Numbered from the stretch's first letter, positions 1 through 8,406 are shown. The stretch: 64,000 nucleotides of DNA from FEB-25 sp963822175 (GCA_963822175.1 CAWGGJ010000005.1:62001-126000), one strand, 5' to 3'. Notes: generated from the letters alone by a model not told the origin. Translations and numbers: made by a program.

Positions 1-2
1 CC

Positions 3-704
3 CTGGTGGTTGTTGACCAGGATAATCATCCGCAGGGAATTATCTCCGATTATGACCTGCTGGCTGGTGAATGGCTCTCGTCGGATCCACAAGGCCTGGC
101 TACGATGCGCCGACTTACTGCTGGTGAGATGATGTCCTCCCCCATCGAAAGCGTGGAATGTGACACCCCATTGAAATCAGCTGCCAATATCCTGGTCGAA
201 AAAGATATCCAGCGCCTCCTGGTAACCGAGGTTGGTGAGGCGGTGGGAATCATCTCGACCTCTGATTTCGTTGCCAGTATCGCCAGGGAGGAAAAACCTG
301 GCCGTGAGACGGTAGCCGATGTGATGTCGGATGCCATCCTGGTCTGCCGCGATAAAACACCGTTAACCTCAGCTGCCCGCACCATGACCCAGGCAGGCTG
401 GCGCTCGGTGCTCGTGGTGGATGCAAAAGGCAAACCGGAGGGTGTGGTCAGTGGGAAAGACTTATTGCCCTATGTGGTAAATGGCGTTGATGAAAACCTG
501 ACCGTGAGGGATATCATGCACCCACCCCTGACGATCGATATCCACGCTCCCCTGCAGGAGGCAGCCAATGTTATGATCCAACAACACCACCACCGCCTGG
601 TGGTGATCGATCAGCATGATCCTCAAGCCTTCCCATTGGGTATCATTTCATCCTTCGATATCGTCGCCGAGATGGCCAAGCCCGACTCGATCTGGCAGAA
701 ATAG
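3..704 (+). CDS. Multi-CBS-domain protein, 5' end cut by window edge
   Basis: The reading frame is open back to base 3 and begins in the middle of a CBS domain, so the true start lies upstream. One half and three complete CBS modules are visible. Each complete module opens with a D/E-x-M motif (AGEMMSS near residue 40 counted from GTG 6, VADVMSD near 103, VRDIMHP near 168) and ends in a G-I/V-I/V-S-x-x-D strand. CBS modules pair to bind adenine nucleotides (ATP, AMP, SAM) and usually regulate a fused or partner enzyme or transporter. No catalytic domain is visible in the part seen. The next gene on the same strand begins 73 bases later, so it may be the first gene of the catabolic block. The family call is firm; the ligand and partner are unknown. 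Confidence 0.9.
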   Translation: MVVVDQDNHPQGIISDYDLLAGEWLSSDPQGLATMRRLTAGEMMSSPIESVECDTPLKSAANILVEKDIQRLLVTEVGEAVGIISTSDFVASIAREEKPGRETVADVMSDAILVCRDKTPLTSAARTMTQAGWRSVLVVDAKGKPEGVVSGKDLLPYVVNGVDENLTVRDIMHPPLTIDIHAPLQEAANVMIQQHHHRLVVIDQHDPQAFPLGIISSFDIVAEMAKPDSIWQK

Positions 705-777
705 GGATTTTTACATTAATCGCATCTGATCGATCGAATATTCATATGCAAACAATAATCCCCAGAAAGTACTCAAT

Positions 778-1680
778 ATGGCTCTCACGCTAGCTGAGGC
801 CATTTCCCGCGTCCCCCAATGGGTGGGTGCCAAAGATGTAATTTCCACTCCTTTGGGCGGTGGAATCACCAATGATAACTTCCGCATAGATGTAGATGGT
901 GAGTCCTATGTGCTTCGTATACCAGGGGCGGATACAGAGAGTCTGGGTATCAACCGGGTATATGAATGCGAGGCTAACCTGGCCGCAGGGAAGCTGGGGA
1001 TAGCTCCCGAAGTGTATTACTTTATCCAGCCCGAAGGTTACCTGGTGACTCGCTTTGTCAATGGCCGGCCTCTTCCACCGGATGAGATCAGTCAACCCGA
1101 AAATATTCGCTGTGTGATGCATACCGTGCGGAAGATTTACACCATGCAGGAAATCCCAGGCGCTTTTAATCCCTTCCAGGTCGTCCGCGATTACACCAAT
1201 ATTGCCCGTCGTTACCGGATAACGTTTCCGCAAAACTATGATTGGCTTATCGAGCGCCTCCAGGAAGCAGAACAGGCGATGCTCGTCAATCCATACAAGC
1301 CCTGTCCGTGTCACAACGATTTACTCAATGCTAATTTCCTCGTTAACAGTCAGCTTTATATCCTAGATTGGGAATATGCCGGGATGGGTGATCTGTTTTT
1401 TGACCTGGCTAATTTTTCTGATCATCATAACCTGACCGATGAACAGGACCATTGGTTATTGAGCTGTTACTTTGATAATGAACCATCCCCCGACCAATGG
1501 GCACATTTAAAGATCATGGAAATCGTGTCTGATCTGCGCGAGGCCACCTGGGGACTCGTCCAGATTGGTATTTCAAAGCTCGATTTTGACTTCCGTGATT
1601 ATGCCGATAAGTTCTTTGGTCGTGTCATGGAGAATATCCATCATCCAAAATGGTATGAATATCTTAAGGAGGTAAATTGA
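778..1680 (+). CDS. Choline/aminoglycoside kinase-like phosphotransferase
   Basis: 300 residues with the protein-kinase-like fold of the APH/choline kinase family. The catalytic loop HNDLLNANF is at residues 179-187 (catalytic Asp181, metal-binding Asn near 184-186), and the metal-binding Asp197 sits in LDWEYAGMGDLFFDLAN, a signature close to choline and ethanolamine kinases. Such enzymes transfer the gamma phosphate of ATP to a hydroxyl group of a small cytosolic substrate. The gene ends two bases before the flavoprotein gene, which follows behind an AAGGAGG site, so the two are very probably co-transcribed. With a demethylating flavoprotein next door, the substrate could be a choline-related or N-methylated alcohol, but that is inference; a sugar or amino-alcohol substrate is equally possible. 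Confidence 0.85.
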   Translation: MALTLAEAISRVPQWVGAKDVISTPLGGGITNDNFRIDVDGESYVLRIPGADTESLGINRVYECEANLAAGKLGIAPEVYYFIQPEGYLVTRFVNGRPLPPDEISQPENIRCVMHTVRKIYTMQEIPGAFNPFQVVRDYTNIARRYRITFPQNYDWLIERLQEAEQAMLVNPYKPCPCHNDLLNANFLVNSQLYILDWEYAGMGDLFFDLANFSDHHNLTDEQDHWLLSCYFDNEPSPDQWAHLKIMEIVSDLREATWGLVQIGISKLDFDFRDYADKFFGRVMENIHHPKWYEYLKEVN

Positions 1681-1681
1681 A

Positions 1682-2782
1682 ATGTCTAATCTTCCCTCGC
1701 ATGCTCAGGCTGTCATCATCGGTGGAGGTGTTGGAGGCTGCAGCATTGCCTATCATTTGACCCTTATGGGTTGGAAAGATATCGTCGTCCTCGAACGGCA
1801 TGAGCTGACCAGTGGATCGACCTGGCACTCTGCCGGATTGGTCGGACAGATGCGCTCGGATGCCAATCTCACCCGCATGATGCATTACAGCACCGATCTC
1901 TACCGCAAGCTGAAACAGGAAACAGATCAGGATACTGGATGGCGTGAAGTTGGAGGTCTGCGCCTGGCTTCATCTGCTGAGCGGATGGAGGATATCAAGC
2001 GGCTGGTGGGAATGGCTAAGTCCTTTGGCGTGCCCATGGACCTGGTTTCACCCAAAGAAGCATATGATATGTTCCCAATCATGAATATGGAAGGGGTCGT
2101 CGGGGCAGCCTACACCCCGAATGATGGTGTGATCGACCCGACCGGCCTCACCAACGCCCTCGCCACTGGAGCCAAGCACCGGGGAGCACGCATCTTCACC
2201 GATACGAACGTTGAAAAGATCAACCTGAAGAATGGGCGCGTCCATGAAGTTGTCACCAACCTGGGCACCATTCAAACCGAAGTCGTGGTTAATGCTGCCG
2301 GGCAATGGGGAGGCGAGGTTGGTAAAATGGTGGGGCTCAATCTGCCGGTCGTACCCATGGCTCACCTGTACATCATCACGAAACCCATTGAAGGTGTGGG
2401 GCATGACTTCCCGACCTTGCGTGATCCCGATTTACTGGTTTACTGGCGTGAAGAGGTTGGCGGCTTGGTAACCGGTGGCTATGAGCGAAACCCGGCTCCG
2501 TTTGGATTAAAAGGTATCCCGCGTGACTTCAAATACCAGCTGCTGCCTCCCGATTGGGAGCGCTTTACCCCATTGATGGAGAATTCCATCAAACGTGTCC
2601 CGGCAGTCGAGACAGCTGAGGTCATCCAGCTGCTCAATGGCCCTGAAGGCTTCACACCCGACGGAGAGTTCCTGTTGGGACCCACCTCGGTGAAGGGATT
2701 TTGGGTCGCCTGTGCTTTTTGCGCTCATGGATCTGGCTGGTGCGGGTGGGATCGGGAAGGCCATGGCAGAGTGGATCATTGA
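1682..2782 (+). CDS. Dimethylglycine/sarcosine dehydrogenase-like flavoprotein, N-terminal FAD part (frame broken)
   Basis: N-terminal FAD-dependent amine oxidase (DAO) domain. The dinucleotide-binding GGGVGG is at residues 14-19, followed by the ELTSGSTWHSAG segment. Its His49 matches the residue that carries covalent FAD in dimethylglycine and sarcosine dehydrogenases. The family oxidatively removes N-methyl groups and passes one carbon to tetrahydrofolate through a C-terminal GcvT domain. The protein-like sequence runs to about residue 350 (FCAHG) and then becomes a nonsense tail ending at 2782. The matching continuation (LAGAGGIGKAMAEW) lies in another frame from 2733, so one extra base near 2729-2732 splits the gene. 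Removing it gives an 811-residue protein, a normal length for this family. Start ATG 1682 follows AAGGAGG. Confidence 0.85.
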   Translation: MSNLPSHAQAVIIGGGVGGCSIAYHLTLMGWKDIVVLERHELTSGSTWHSAGLVGQMRSDANLTRMMHYSTDLYRKLKQETDQDTGWREVGGLRLASSAERMEDIKRLVGMAKSFGVPMDLVSPKEAYDMFPIMNMEGVVGAAYTPNDGVIDPTGLTNALATGAKHRGARIFTDTNVEKINLKNGRVHEVVTNLGTIQTEVVVNAAGQWGGEVGKMVGLNLPVVPMAHLYIITKPIEGVGHDFPTLRDPDLLVYWREEVGGLVTGGYERNPAPFGLKGIPRDFKYQLLPPDWERFTPLMENSIKRVPAVETAEVIQLLNGPEGFTPDGEFLLGPTSVKGFWVACAFCAHGSGWCGWDREGHGRVDH

Positions 2783-4118
2783 TGGACACCCGGAGTGGGA
2801 CGTCTGGCGTCTGGACGTACGGCGCTTCGGCTCAAACTACAACAGCCAGGATTATACCGTTGCCCGCACCATCGAAACCTACACCCAATATTATGATATT
2901 CATTACCCGGGTGAAGAACGCCTCTCCCGACGGGGATTGCGCCTCTCACCCACTTATAAGCGGCTGCAGGACCTGGGATGTCACTTTGGAGAGAAAACCG
3001 GCTGGGAACGACCCAACTGGTTCAAACCGTACGAGGAGCTTGCCCATCATGGACATGAACCCAAGGGCTGGTCTCATCACAACTGGTCGCGTGCCATCGG
3101 CTATGAACATCTGATGACCCGGGAGAACGCTGGCTTGTTTGATGAGACTTCCTTCAATAAGTTCGAGGTACGGGGCCCCGGTGCACTGGCTTTCCTCAAC
3201 CACATCTGCGCCAATGATATCGATCAGCCAGTGGGGACGATCATTTACACCCAATGCCTGAATAAGCGCGGTGGAATTGAGTGCGATTTCACTGTCACCC
3301 GCCTGGCAGAAGACCGGTTCTTTATCATCACCGGGACCGCCTTTGGACAACACGATTTATCCTGGCTGTCCTTGAACATGCCCGAGGATGGGAGTGTTAC
3401 CATCGAGGATGTCAGCTCTTCTTTTATGTGCCTGGGCTTGTGGGGACCCAAAGCCCGCAAGATCCTGGAAAAAGTCACCAAGGCAGATGTGTCTAACGCA
3501 GGTTTCCCCTACATGACAGCCCGCCGTATCATGGTCGGTGATGTCCCCACTTTGGCATGCCGTGTAACTTACGTCGGCGAGCTGGGATGGGAGTTTTACA
3601 GCCCCATGGAATATGGCTTGCGTCTATGGGACACCCTGTGGCAAGCCGGACAACCTGAAGGCATGGTTGCCGCGGGTTACAAGGCAATTGACACGCTGAG
3701 GCTAGAAAAAGGCTACCGCTATTGGAGCGGTGAGATCAGCTCCGACTATACTCCTTTTGAAGCCGGCCTTGGTTTTGCTGTCAAGCTGGATAAGGCAGAA
3801 TTCATTGGAAAGGAAGCCTTGCTCGAGCAAAAGAAGGTCGGGTTGAAGCGCAAGCTGTGTTGCCTGACACTTGCGGATAACCGGACCATTGCCCTGGGTA
3901 AGGAGCCCATCCGTTCCAAGGAAGGCAAGATGATAGGCTGGGTGGCTTCGGGTGGATTCGGTTACTCCGTAGAAAAAAGTATTATCTACGCATACTTACC
4001 TGTCGAATATCTTAATACCGTCACCGAATTTGAGGTAGAATTCTTTGGAGAACAGGTTGGTGCGGTCCTCGCCCAATCACCATTATGGGACCCACAAGGA
4101 GAGAGAATAAAATCATAA
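2712..4118 (+). CDS. Dimethylglycine/sarcosine dehydrogenase-like flavoprotein, C-terminal FAO/GcvT part (frame broken)
   Basis: Continuation of the preceding flavoprotein after the frameshift. True homology begins at base 2733; the GTG at 2712 is only the first possible start in this frame and has no reason to be used. The segment holds the end of the FAD domain (AGAGGIGKAMAEW), the FAO_M linker region, then the GcvT-like folate-binding domain (KFEVRGPGALAFLN, then GELGWEFY) and the GcvT C-terminal barrel. GcvT-type domains in this family capture the oxidised methyl group as 5,10-methylene-tetrahydrofolate. The domain is intact to the stop codon, which argues for a recent mutation or a sequence error rather than an old pseudogene. 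The transaldolase gene follows 64 bases later. Confidence 0.82.
   Translation: MLFALMDLAGAGGIGKAMAEWIIDGHPEWDVWRLDVRRFGSNYNSQDYTVARTIETYTQYYDIHYPGEERLSRRGLRLSPTYKRLQDLGCHFGEKTGWERPNWFKPYEELAHHGHEPKGWSHHNWSRAIGYEHLMTRENAGLFDETSFNKFEVRGPGALAFLNHICANDIDQPVGTIIYTQCLNKRGGIECDFTVTRLAEDRFFIITGTAFGQHDLSWLSLNMPEDGSVTIEDVSSSFMCLGLWGPKARKILEKVTKADVSNAGFPYMTARRIMVGDVPTLACRVTYVGELGWEFYSPMEYGLRLWDTLWQAGQPEGMVAAGYKAIDTLRLEKGYRYWSGEISSDYTPFEAGLGFAVKLDKAEFIGKEALLEQKKVGLKRKLCCLTLADNRTIALGKEPIRSKEGKMIGWVASGGFGYSVEKSIIYAYLPVEYLNTVTEFEVEFFGEQVGAVLAQSPLWDPQGERIKS
2726..2735 (+). other. Single-base frameshift site in the flavoprotein gene
   Basis: The codons for His-Gly (2726-2731) belong to the first frame and the codons for Leu-Ala-Gly-Ala-Gly-Gly (from 2733) to the second, so base 2732 or a neighbour is surplus. 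The joined peptide restores the GAGG motif expected at this place in the family. I see no slippery heptamer or strong downstream stem that would suggest programmed frameshifting. Confidence 0.8.
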
Positions 4119-4182
4119 TCAGGTAAAGTTGCGGCATAGTTTGACAGTGCAAAACACCTAGCATCCAAAGGAGGCCGACGCA

Positions 4183-5220
4183 ATGAACGAGAGTACCGTT
4201 GAGCGTCTGGCAAAGACGCATCCCGATATGGAAATTTGGTGGGATTCTTCGCCTTTGGTCTACAACCAATGGGTTTTGAAAATGATCAATGCTGCCGAAC
4301 CATCGCGAAAGTTGATGCTGGAAGAACAACTTGCTCGGTTATACATAAAAGACGCCCCTGCCCAAAGCATTTTCCGAGGTTGCACGACCAACCCACCTTT
4401 ATCATGGCAGGCTGTAAAAAGTGATCCTGTATTCTGGAGCGAGTGGATCAATAACCTGATCCGGACGAATCCTGAATTTACGCTCAAAGAATTCACCTGG
4501 TCAACATATAAGGAAGTGGTTCGAAGAGGGGCAGAGATGTATCTGCCCATCTTCGAAGCCTCTAAGGGGCGATTCGGCTGGATTTCAGGGCAGCTTGACC
4601 CCCGCCTTTTAACCGAAACCTCCCAGATGGTCCACGATGCTGAGGAATTGAGTGACCTGAGCCCTAACGTGATGATCAAGGTTCCCGCCAGCATGCAAGG
4701 CATTGAGGTGATCAAAATCCTGACCTCGAAAGGCATTGGCACGAACACGACAGTTTGCTTTACCCTGGCCCAGATCATGGCTTCGGCCAATGCAGCGATG
4801 GAAGGGATAAGGATAGCTGAACAAAATAAGGTCGACCTGACCAGGTGGCGAGCGGTGATTACCATGATGATCGGGCGGCTGACAGAACAAGAAACCCTGG
4901 ATGTTCAGGCAGAGCGCAGGAACATCCAATTGTCCTGGCAGGATAAGCACTGGTTTGGTATCGCAGTGTTCCGGCGTGCTTATCAACTACTGACCGAAGG
5001 AGGTTATGCCAGCAAGATGCTGGCTTGTTCGATGCGGGTCGGTCCACTCGTGGCTGGGAAAATGCGCTTCTGGGATGTGGAAAAGCTGGCTGGCGGGGAT
5101 ATTGTGTATACCTGCTCCAGCCGTATGTCCTGGAACCCCTCTTTGAGATCGGTGATGAACTCCATTTCGAATCCGAAATCAAGGAGAAAGTACCTGAACA
5201 AGTGTTGGAAAAACTGTTGA
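4183..5220 (+). CDS. tal: Transaldolase, N-terminal main part (frame broken)
   Basis: Transaldolase-family TIM barrel. Visible motifs are CTTNPPL near residues 67-73 (the TTNPS/T motif of the family), NVMIKVPAS with the Schiff-base Lys166, and GIGTNTTVCFTLAQ near 186-199, followed by the late strand MLACSMRVGP. Transaldolase moves a three-carbon dihydroxyacetone unit between sugar phosphates in the cytosol, and relatives in this family can act as plain aldolases. The frame keeps family character to about residue 311 (GGDIVYTC) and then turns into an unrelated tail that stops at 5220. The true C-terminus continues in another frame from about 5118. With one base restored the protein would be 398 residues. 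Start ATG 4183 follows AAAGGAGG. The position between a flavoprotein and an aldolase points to sugar-phosphate catabolism. Confidence 0.85.
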   Translation: MNESTVERLAKTHPDMEIWWDSSPLVYNQWVLKMINAAEPSRKLMLEEQLARLYIKDAPAQSIFRGCTTNPPLSWQAVKSDPVFWSEWINNLIRTNPEFTLKEFTWSTYKEVVRRGAEMYLPIFEASKGRFGWISGQLDPRLLTETSQMVHDAEELSDLSPNVMIKVPASMQGIEVIKILTSKGIGTNTTVCFTLAQIMASANAAMEGIRIAEQNKVDLTRWRAVITMMIGRLTEQETLDVQAERRNIQLSWQDKHWFGIAVFRRAYQLLTEGGYASKMLACSMRVGPLVAGKMRFWDVEKLAGGDIVYTCSSRMSWNPSLRSVMNSISNPKSRRKYLNKCWKNC

Positions 5221-5378
5221 ATATCCCCTACTGCATCCAGGCGTATGACCCGAATGGATTGGACCTTGAACAGTTCAACGACCATCCTTCCACCGTCAGT
5301 ACAGTGGAAACTTTCTCGAAAGGTTTTACCGGTCTCGAAGGATATATCAGTGAAAAAATGACCGCATTCCGTCAATAA
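5025..5378 (+). CDS. Transaldolase, C-terminal part (frame broken)
   Basis: Only the portion from about base 5118 (QPYVLEPLFEIGDELHFES) is homologous transaldolase sequence; the upstream part of this frame, including the TTG at 5025, is out-of-frame shadow. The segment supplies the C-terminal helices (EQFNDHPSTVSTVETF, then GFTGLEGYI) that close the barrel and would join to GGDIVYTC of the preceding frame if one base were added near 5110-5120. It has no ribosome-binding site of its own, so it is unlikely to be translated separately. Either the sequence has a one-base deletion here or the gene is a recent pseudogene. Confidence 0.7.
   Translation: MFDAGRSTRGWENALLGCGKAGWRGYCVYLLQPYVLEPLFEIGDELHFESEIKEKVPEQVLEKLLNIPYCIQAYDPNGLDLEQFNDHPSTVSTVETFSKGFTGLEGYISEKMTAFRQ
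5107..5126 (+). other. Single-base frameshift site in the transaldolase gene
   Basis: Frame one is family-like up to Tyr-Thr-Cys (5107-5115) and frame two from Gln-Pro-Tyr-Val (5118 on). The step between them equals one missing base (or two extra). No slippery sequence is evident. This is the second such lesion in neighbouring genes. Confidence 0.75.
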
Positions 5379-5441
5379 TCTTGACTGTGTAACTGTTTAG
5401 TTCTCATTTTTAAAAAACACTATTTCATTCTGGAGGCTAAT

Positions 5442-6317
5442 ATGTCAATAGTAAATGCGAAAGAAATCATGGTGGAGGCTGCAAAAGGCAAGTATGCTGT
5501 TGGTGCCTTTAATATCACCGACTTGAACCAATTGGAGGGGGTGGTTGAAGCTGCGGTAGCCAAGAATTCACCGCTGATCATTCAAACATCCGTAAAACCT
5601 TCAAAATTCCTGGGGACCGATGTACTTGTATCCATTTACCGAACCATCGCTGCTTCAGCACCCATCCCGATCTGTTTGCACCTGGATCATTGTACAGAGG
5701 TTGACTATTGCAAAAAGTGTGCTGATGCTGGCTACACCAATATCATGATCGACGCTTCGAAGCAGTCATATGAAGAGAATATCCGTCAGACCAAGGAGAT
5801 TGTCGATTACTGCCACAAACTTGGCAATATCTCCGTCGAAGGTGAGCTTGGCACCGTCAGTGGAGTCGAGGACCAGATCAAGGTTGCTGAAGATGAAACC
5901 CAATTGGCTAACCCCAAGCAGGCAGTTGAGTTTGTAGAGCGCACCGGCCTGGATATTTTTGCTCCTGCCATCGGAACTGCCCACGGAGTTTACAAGACTA
6001 AGAATCCCAAGGTGGATTTTGAGCGCTTAGGCCAGATCAACCAGTTGCTCAACGGGAAGACCATTCGAACACCTCTGGTTGTTCACGGTGGGACGGGCTT
6101 GCCGGAAGATTATATTAAAAAACTGATCGAAATGGGTGGCGCTAAATTCAATGTGTCTACTGAGCTCAAACGCACTATGATCGACGCTCAATTTGAGTAT
6201 ATAAACACCCATCGCGAAGAATACGATCCCGGAAAGGTTGATGCTGCGGTCAGGAATGCAATCCGCGAGGCAGTCAGCCACTGGATCGATATGCTTGGAA
6301 GTGCCGGGAAGGCATAA
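5442..6317 (+). CDS. Class II fructose-bisphosphate aldolase family protein
   Basis: 291 residues, a zinc-dependent class II aldolase barrel. Asp82 and His83 in LHLDHC match the proton donor and first zinc ligand; Glu134 lies in VEGELGTVSG; His181 (GTAHGVYK) and His215 (VVHGGTGLP) match the other zinc ligands; NVSTELK is the late phosphate-binding region. The family splits fructose or tagatose 1,6-bisphosphate, or related ketose phosphates, into dihydroxyacetone phosphate and an aldehyde. The loop that sets sugar specificity cannot be read with confidence, so a housekeeping fba role or a dedicated catabolic role are both possible. Start ATG 5442 lies behind a good TGGAGGC site, 63 bases after the transaldolase, in the same gene train. 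Confidence 0.9.
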   Translation: MSIVNAKEIMVEAAKGKYAVGAFNITDLNQLEGVVEAAVAKNSPLIIQTSVKPSKFLGTDVLVSIYRTIAASAPIPICLHLDHCTEVDYCKKCADAGYTNIMIDASKQSYEENIRQTKEIVDYCHKLGNISVEGELGTVSGVEDQIKVAEDETQLANPKQAVEFVERTGLDIFAPAIGTAHGVYKTKNPKVDFERLGQINQLLNGKTIRTPLVVHGGTGLPEDYIKKLIEMGGAKFNVSTELKRTMIDAQFEYINTHREEYDPGKVDAAVRNAIREAVSHWIDMLGSAGKA

Positions 6318-6410
6318 ATCAAATTAGATACAAAAGCAAAAGTGAGGGGCATATATCAGCCTCTCACTCTACGCACGCACGACCATATCATAAAGGAGTT
6401 TGAGATTGAA

Positions 6411-7514
6411 ATGAAAAATATAGATGAATATTTTGTACCCTGGGTGAAGGGCATTCCGATGTACGTCTCCGGTCATATTGAGCTTGCCTGGAGAAAGCCG
6501 GAGCTTCACCGCATGATGTCCAACGAAAACCCGAATCCACCGTCCGATAAAGTTCTGGAATCACTGATCAAGTACGCCAAGATGGCTAATCGCTACCCAG
6601 ACCAGGGATTGGTGGTACGCAGCAAGATCGCCGAGATTAATCAGCTCAGCGGACCGGAAAATGTGATGCTCGGCAACGGTTCCAGTGAAGTGTTCGACAA
6701 CATCTTCCGCTGCTTCCTGACCGTGGGTGAGGAAGTCATCCAGCACACCCCTTGTTTCGGCATCTACAAGCTGCGTGGGACCATCCTGGGCGGCAAAATG
6801 GTATCCGTACCCATGATCTACAAGGATAAGTACCTGCATTTCGATGCAACCGGTATCCTCAATGCGATCACCGACAAGACGAAAATTATCGCCATTGCCA
6901 ACCCAAACAACCCAACCGGAAATTTCATGGATGCGAAGGATTTCGTGCGCATTGCTGAGACGGGTATCCCGTTCGTTATCGATGAAGCCTATGTGGAGTA
7001 TGCTGGCTTGAAGCTTTCTCAGGTGGAACTGACCAAGAAATACAAGAACGTACTCATCACCCGCACACTTTCCAAGGCCTACGGGCTGGCTGGTTTACGC
7101 TTCGGTTACGCCATGGGTGACAAGGATGTGATTGGGCAAATCTCTGCTGCCCTCCTGCCGTGGAATGTGGGGACCATTCCCATGTGGGCTGCATTAGCAG
7201 CATTGGAAGATACCGAAGCCCTTGACTTCCGGGTGAAATACAACAACGGTGAGGTGGATTACATAACCGAGGCATTAAGCGAAGTTCCCAACCTGGTGGT
7301 CTTCCCATCAAAAGCCAATTACATTCTCTTCGACTGTGGTGCCACAGGGAAGAAGGGTAAAGATGTGGTTGCTTACGCCGAGACGAAAGGTTTGATCTTC
7401 CGCCCGGAAACCGAAAAATACGGCAGTGATGGCTGGTTCCGCATCACCATTGGGACAAAAGAAGAAAACCGCATGGCCGTCAATGTGGTACACGAATTTT
7501 TAACCAGCAAATAA
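6411..7514 (+). CDS. PLP-dependent aminotransferase, histidinol-phosphate aminotransferase-like
   Basis: 367 residues, fold type I class I/II aminotransferase closest in feel to HisC. Visible are ANPNNPTG (residues 163-170), IDEAYVEY with Asp191 binding the PLP ring nitrogen, TLSKAYGLAGLRFGY with the Schiff-base Lys222, and a late FRITIGT strand carrying the substrate carboxylate Arg. The frame is open upstream to GTG 6342, but ATG 6411 is preceded by TAAAGGAG at a good distance, so I choose 6411. The rest of the his operon is absent. Inside this sugar-phosphate cluster the substrate may be an amino sugar phosphate or an aromatic or imidazole amino acid; this is not determined. A strong hairpin follows the stop codon. 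Confidence 0.88.
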   Translation: MKNIDEYFVPWVKGIPMYVSGHIELAWRKPELHRMMSNENPNPPSDKVLESLIKYAKMANRYPDQGLVVRSKIAEINQLSGPENVMLGNGSSEVFDNIFRCFLTVGEEVIQHTPCFGIYKLRGTILGGKMVSVPMIYKDKYLHFDATGILNAITDKTKIIAIANPNNPTGNFMDAKDFVRIAETGIPFVIDEAYVEYAGLKLSQVELTKKYKNVLITRTLSKAYGLAGLRFGYAMGDKDVIGQISAALLPWNVGTIPMWAALAALEDTEALDFRVKYNNGEVDYITEALSEVPNLVVFPSKANYILFDCGATGKKGKDVVAYAETKGLIFRPETEKYGSDGWFRITIGTKEENRMAVNVVHEFLTSK

Positions 7515-7521
7515 CAATATC

Positions 7522-7552
7522 CATCCTGTCGGTTTCGAAAACCGACAGGATG
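7522..7552 (+). terminator. Intergenic hairpin after the aminotransferase
   Basis: Perfect 14-bp inverted repeat, 7522-7535 paired with 7539-7552, with a CGA loop. Only a short A/T-rich tail follows (ATTTAACA), and a ribosome-binding site for the HAD gene comes soon after, so it may be a partial terminator or an mRNA-stabilising stem rather than a full stop. Confidence 0.6.
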
Positions 7553-7575
7553 ATTTAACATAACGGAGGCTGAAC

Positions 7576-8340
7576 ATGGGAAAAATTAAAGCAGTATTCT
7601 TCGACCAGGATGGAGTGATCATCGACACTGAACGGGATGGCCACCGGGTATCCTTCAACATGACCTTCAAAGAATTCGGCTTCACCGATGAGTGGAGCGT
7701 AGATTACTACCACGAGCTGCTGCAAATTGCCGGGGGCAAGGAACGCATGAAACATCACCTACAAACCAAGGGTTTCAGCAAACCTGTACCACCTGAAGAG
7801 GTGGATGAGCTGATCAAAGCTATGCACAAGCGCAAGACAGCGCTCTTCGTTGAGCTGATTGAGACCGGTAAACTACCCTTACGCCCGGGTGTTCACCGCT
7901 TTATGAAAGAAGCCATGGATGCTGGTTTAATGATCGGCGTGTGCACCACATCAAACGAGCAAGCTGCTAAAGTTGTCACTGAGAAAATTCTCTCCGACAT
8001 CAAGTTTGATATTGTGCTGGCTGGAGATGTGGTCAGCAAGAAAAAGCCCGACCCGGAGATCTACAACCTGGCTCTCAGCAAGACCGGTTTAAAGGCAGAT
8101 GAAGTCATTGTTGTAGAAGATTCCAAGAATGGTGTGCTGGCAGGAAAAGCTTCAGGTGCCCATGTGGTTGTAACCACCAACTACTACACTGAGAAGGAAG
8201 ACGTCGGCAGTGGGGACATTATTGTCACTTGCCTGGGGGATCCGGATGGAGAGAAGGGTCGCCTGACCAAAGGCGATAAAAGCCTGAAATATGATGGTGT
8301 GCTCCACATAAACCAGGTGGTGGATTACTTCTCGAAGTAA
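7576..8340 (+). CDS. HAD-superfamily phosphatase (beta-phosphoglucomutase/CbbY-like)
   Basis: 254 residues. Motif I FFDQDGVIIDT gives nucleophile Asp10 and acid/base Asp12; a helical cap follows (about 17-90); motif II is the Thr-Ser pair in GVCTTSNE, motif III the Lys in KKKPDPEIY, and motif IV the acidic pair in VVEDSKNG. The helical cap places it with class I HAD enzymes such as phosphoglycolate phosphatase and beta-phosphoglucomutase, which hydrolyse or move phosphate on small sugar phosphates in the cytosol. It is the last gene of the plus-strand catabolic block, preceded by ACGGAGG, and probably dephosphorylates a product of the neighbouring kinase or aldolase chemistry (inference). Confidence 0.88.
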   Translation: MGKIKAVFFDQDGVIIDTERDGHRVSFNMTFKEFGFTDEWSVDYYHELLQIAGGKERMKHHLQTKGFSKPVPPEEVDELIKAMHKRKTALFVELIETGKLPLRPGVHRFMKEAMDAGLMIGVCTTSNEQAAKVVTEKILSDIKFDIVLAGDVVSKKKPDPEIYNLALSKTGLKADEVIVVEDSKNGVLAGKASGAHVVVTTNYYTEKEDVGSGDIIVTCLGDPDGEKGRLTKGDKSLKYDGVLHINQVVDYFSK

Positions 8341-8366
8341 TATTGTCAATAGCTGACCTAACTAAA

Positions 8367-8395
8367 AAGGACGCAATTTTATTAATTGCGTCCTT
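8367..8395. terminator. Hairpin at the end of the catabolic block
   Basis: Perfect 12-bp stem (8367-8378 with 8384-8395), loop TTATT. It is preceded by an A-run and followed by CACCCTTTATTA, a weak T-rich tail. It lies between the HAD stop and the NUDIX start and is a likely transcription terminator. It also argues against the upstream TTG 8386 being the NUDIX start. Confidence 0.65.
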
Positions 8396-8406
8396 CACCC
8401 TTTATT

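Noticed and set aside
2712..2782. Programmed ribosomal frameshifting in the flavoprotein
   Set aside because: No slippery heptamer or downstream pseudoknot; the family is not known to use it.
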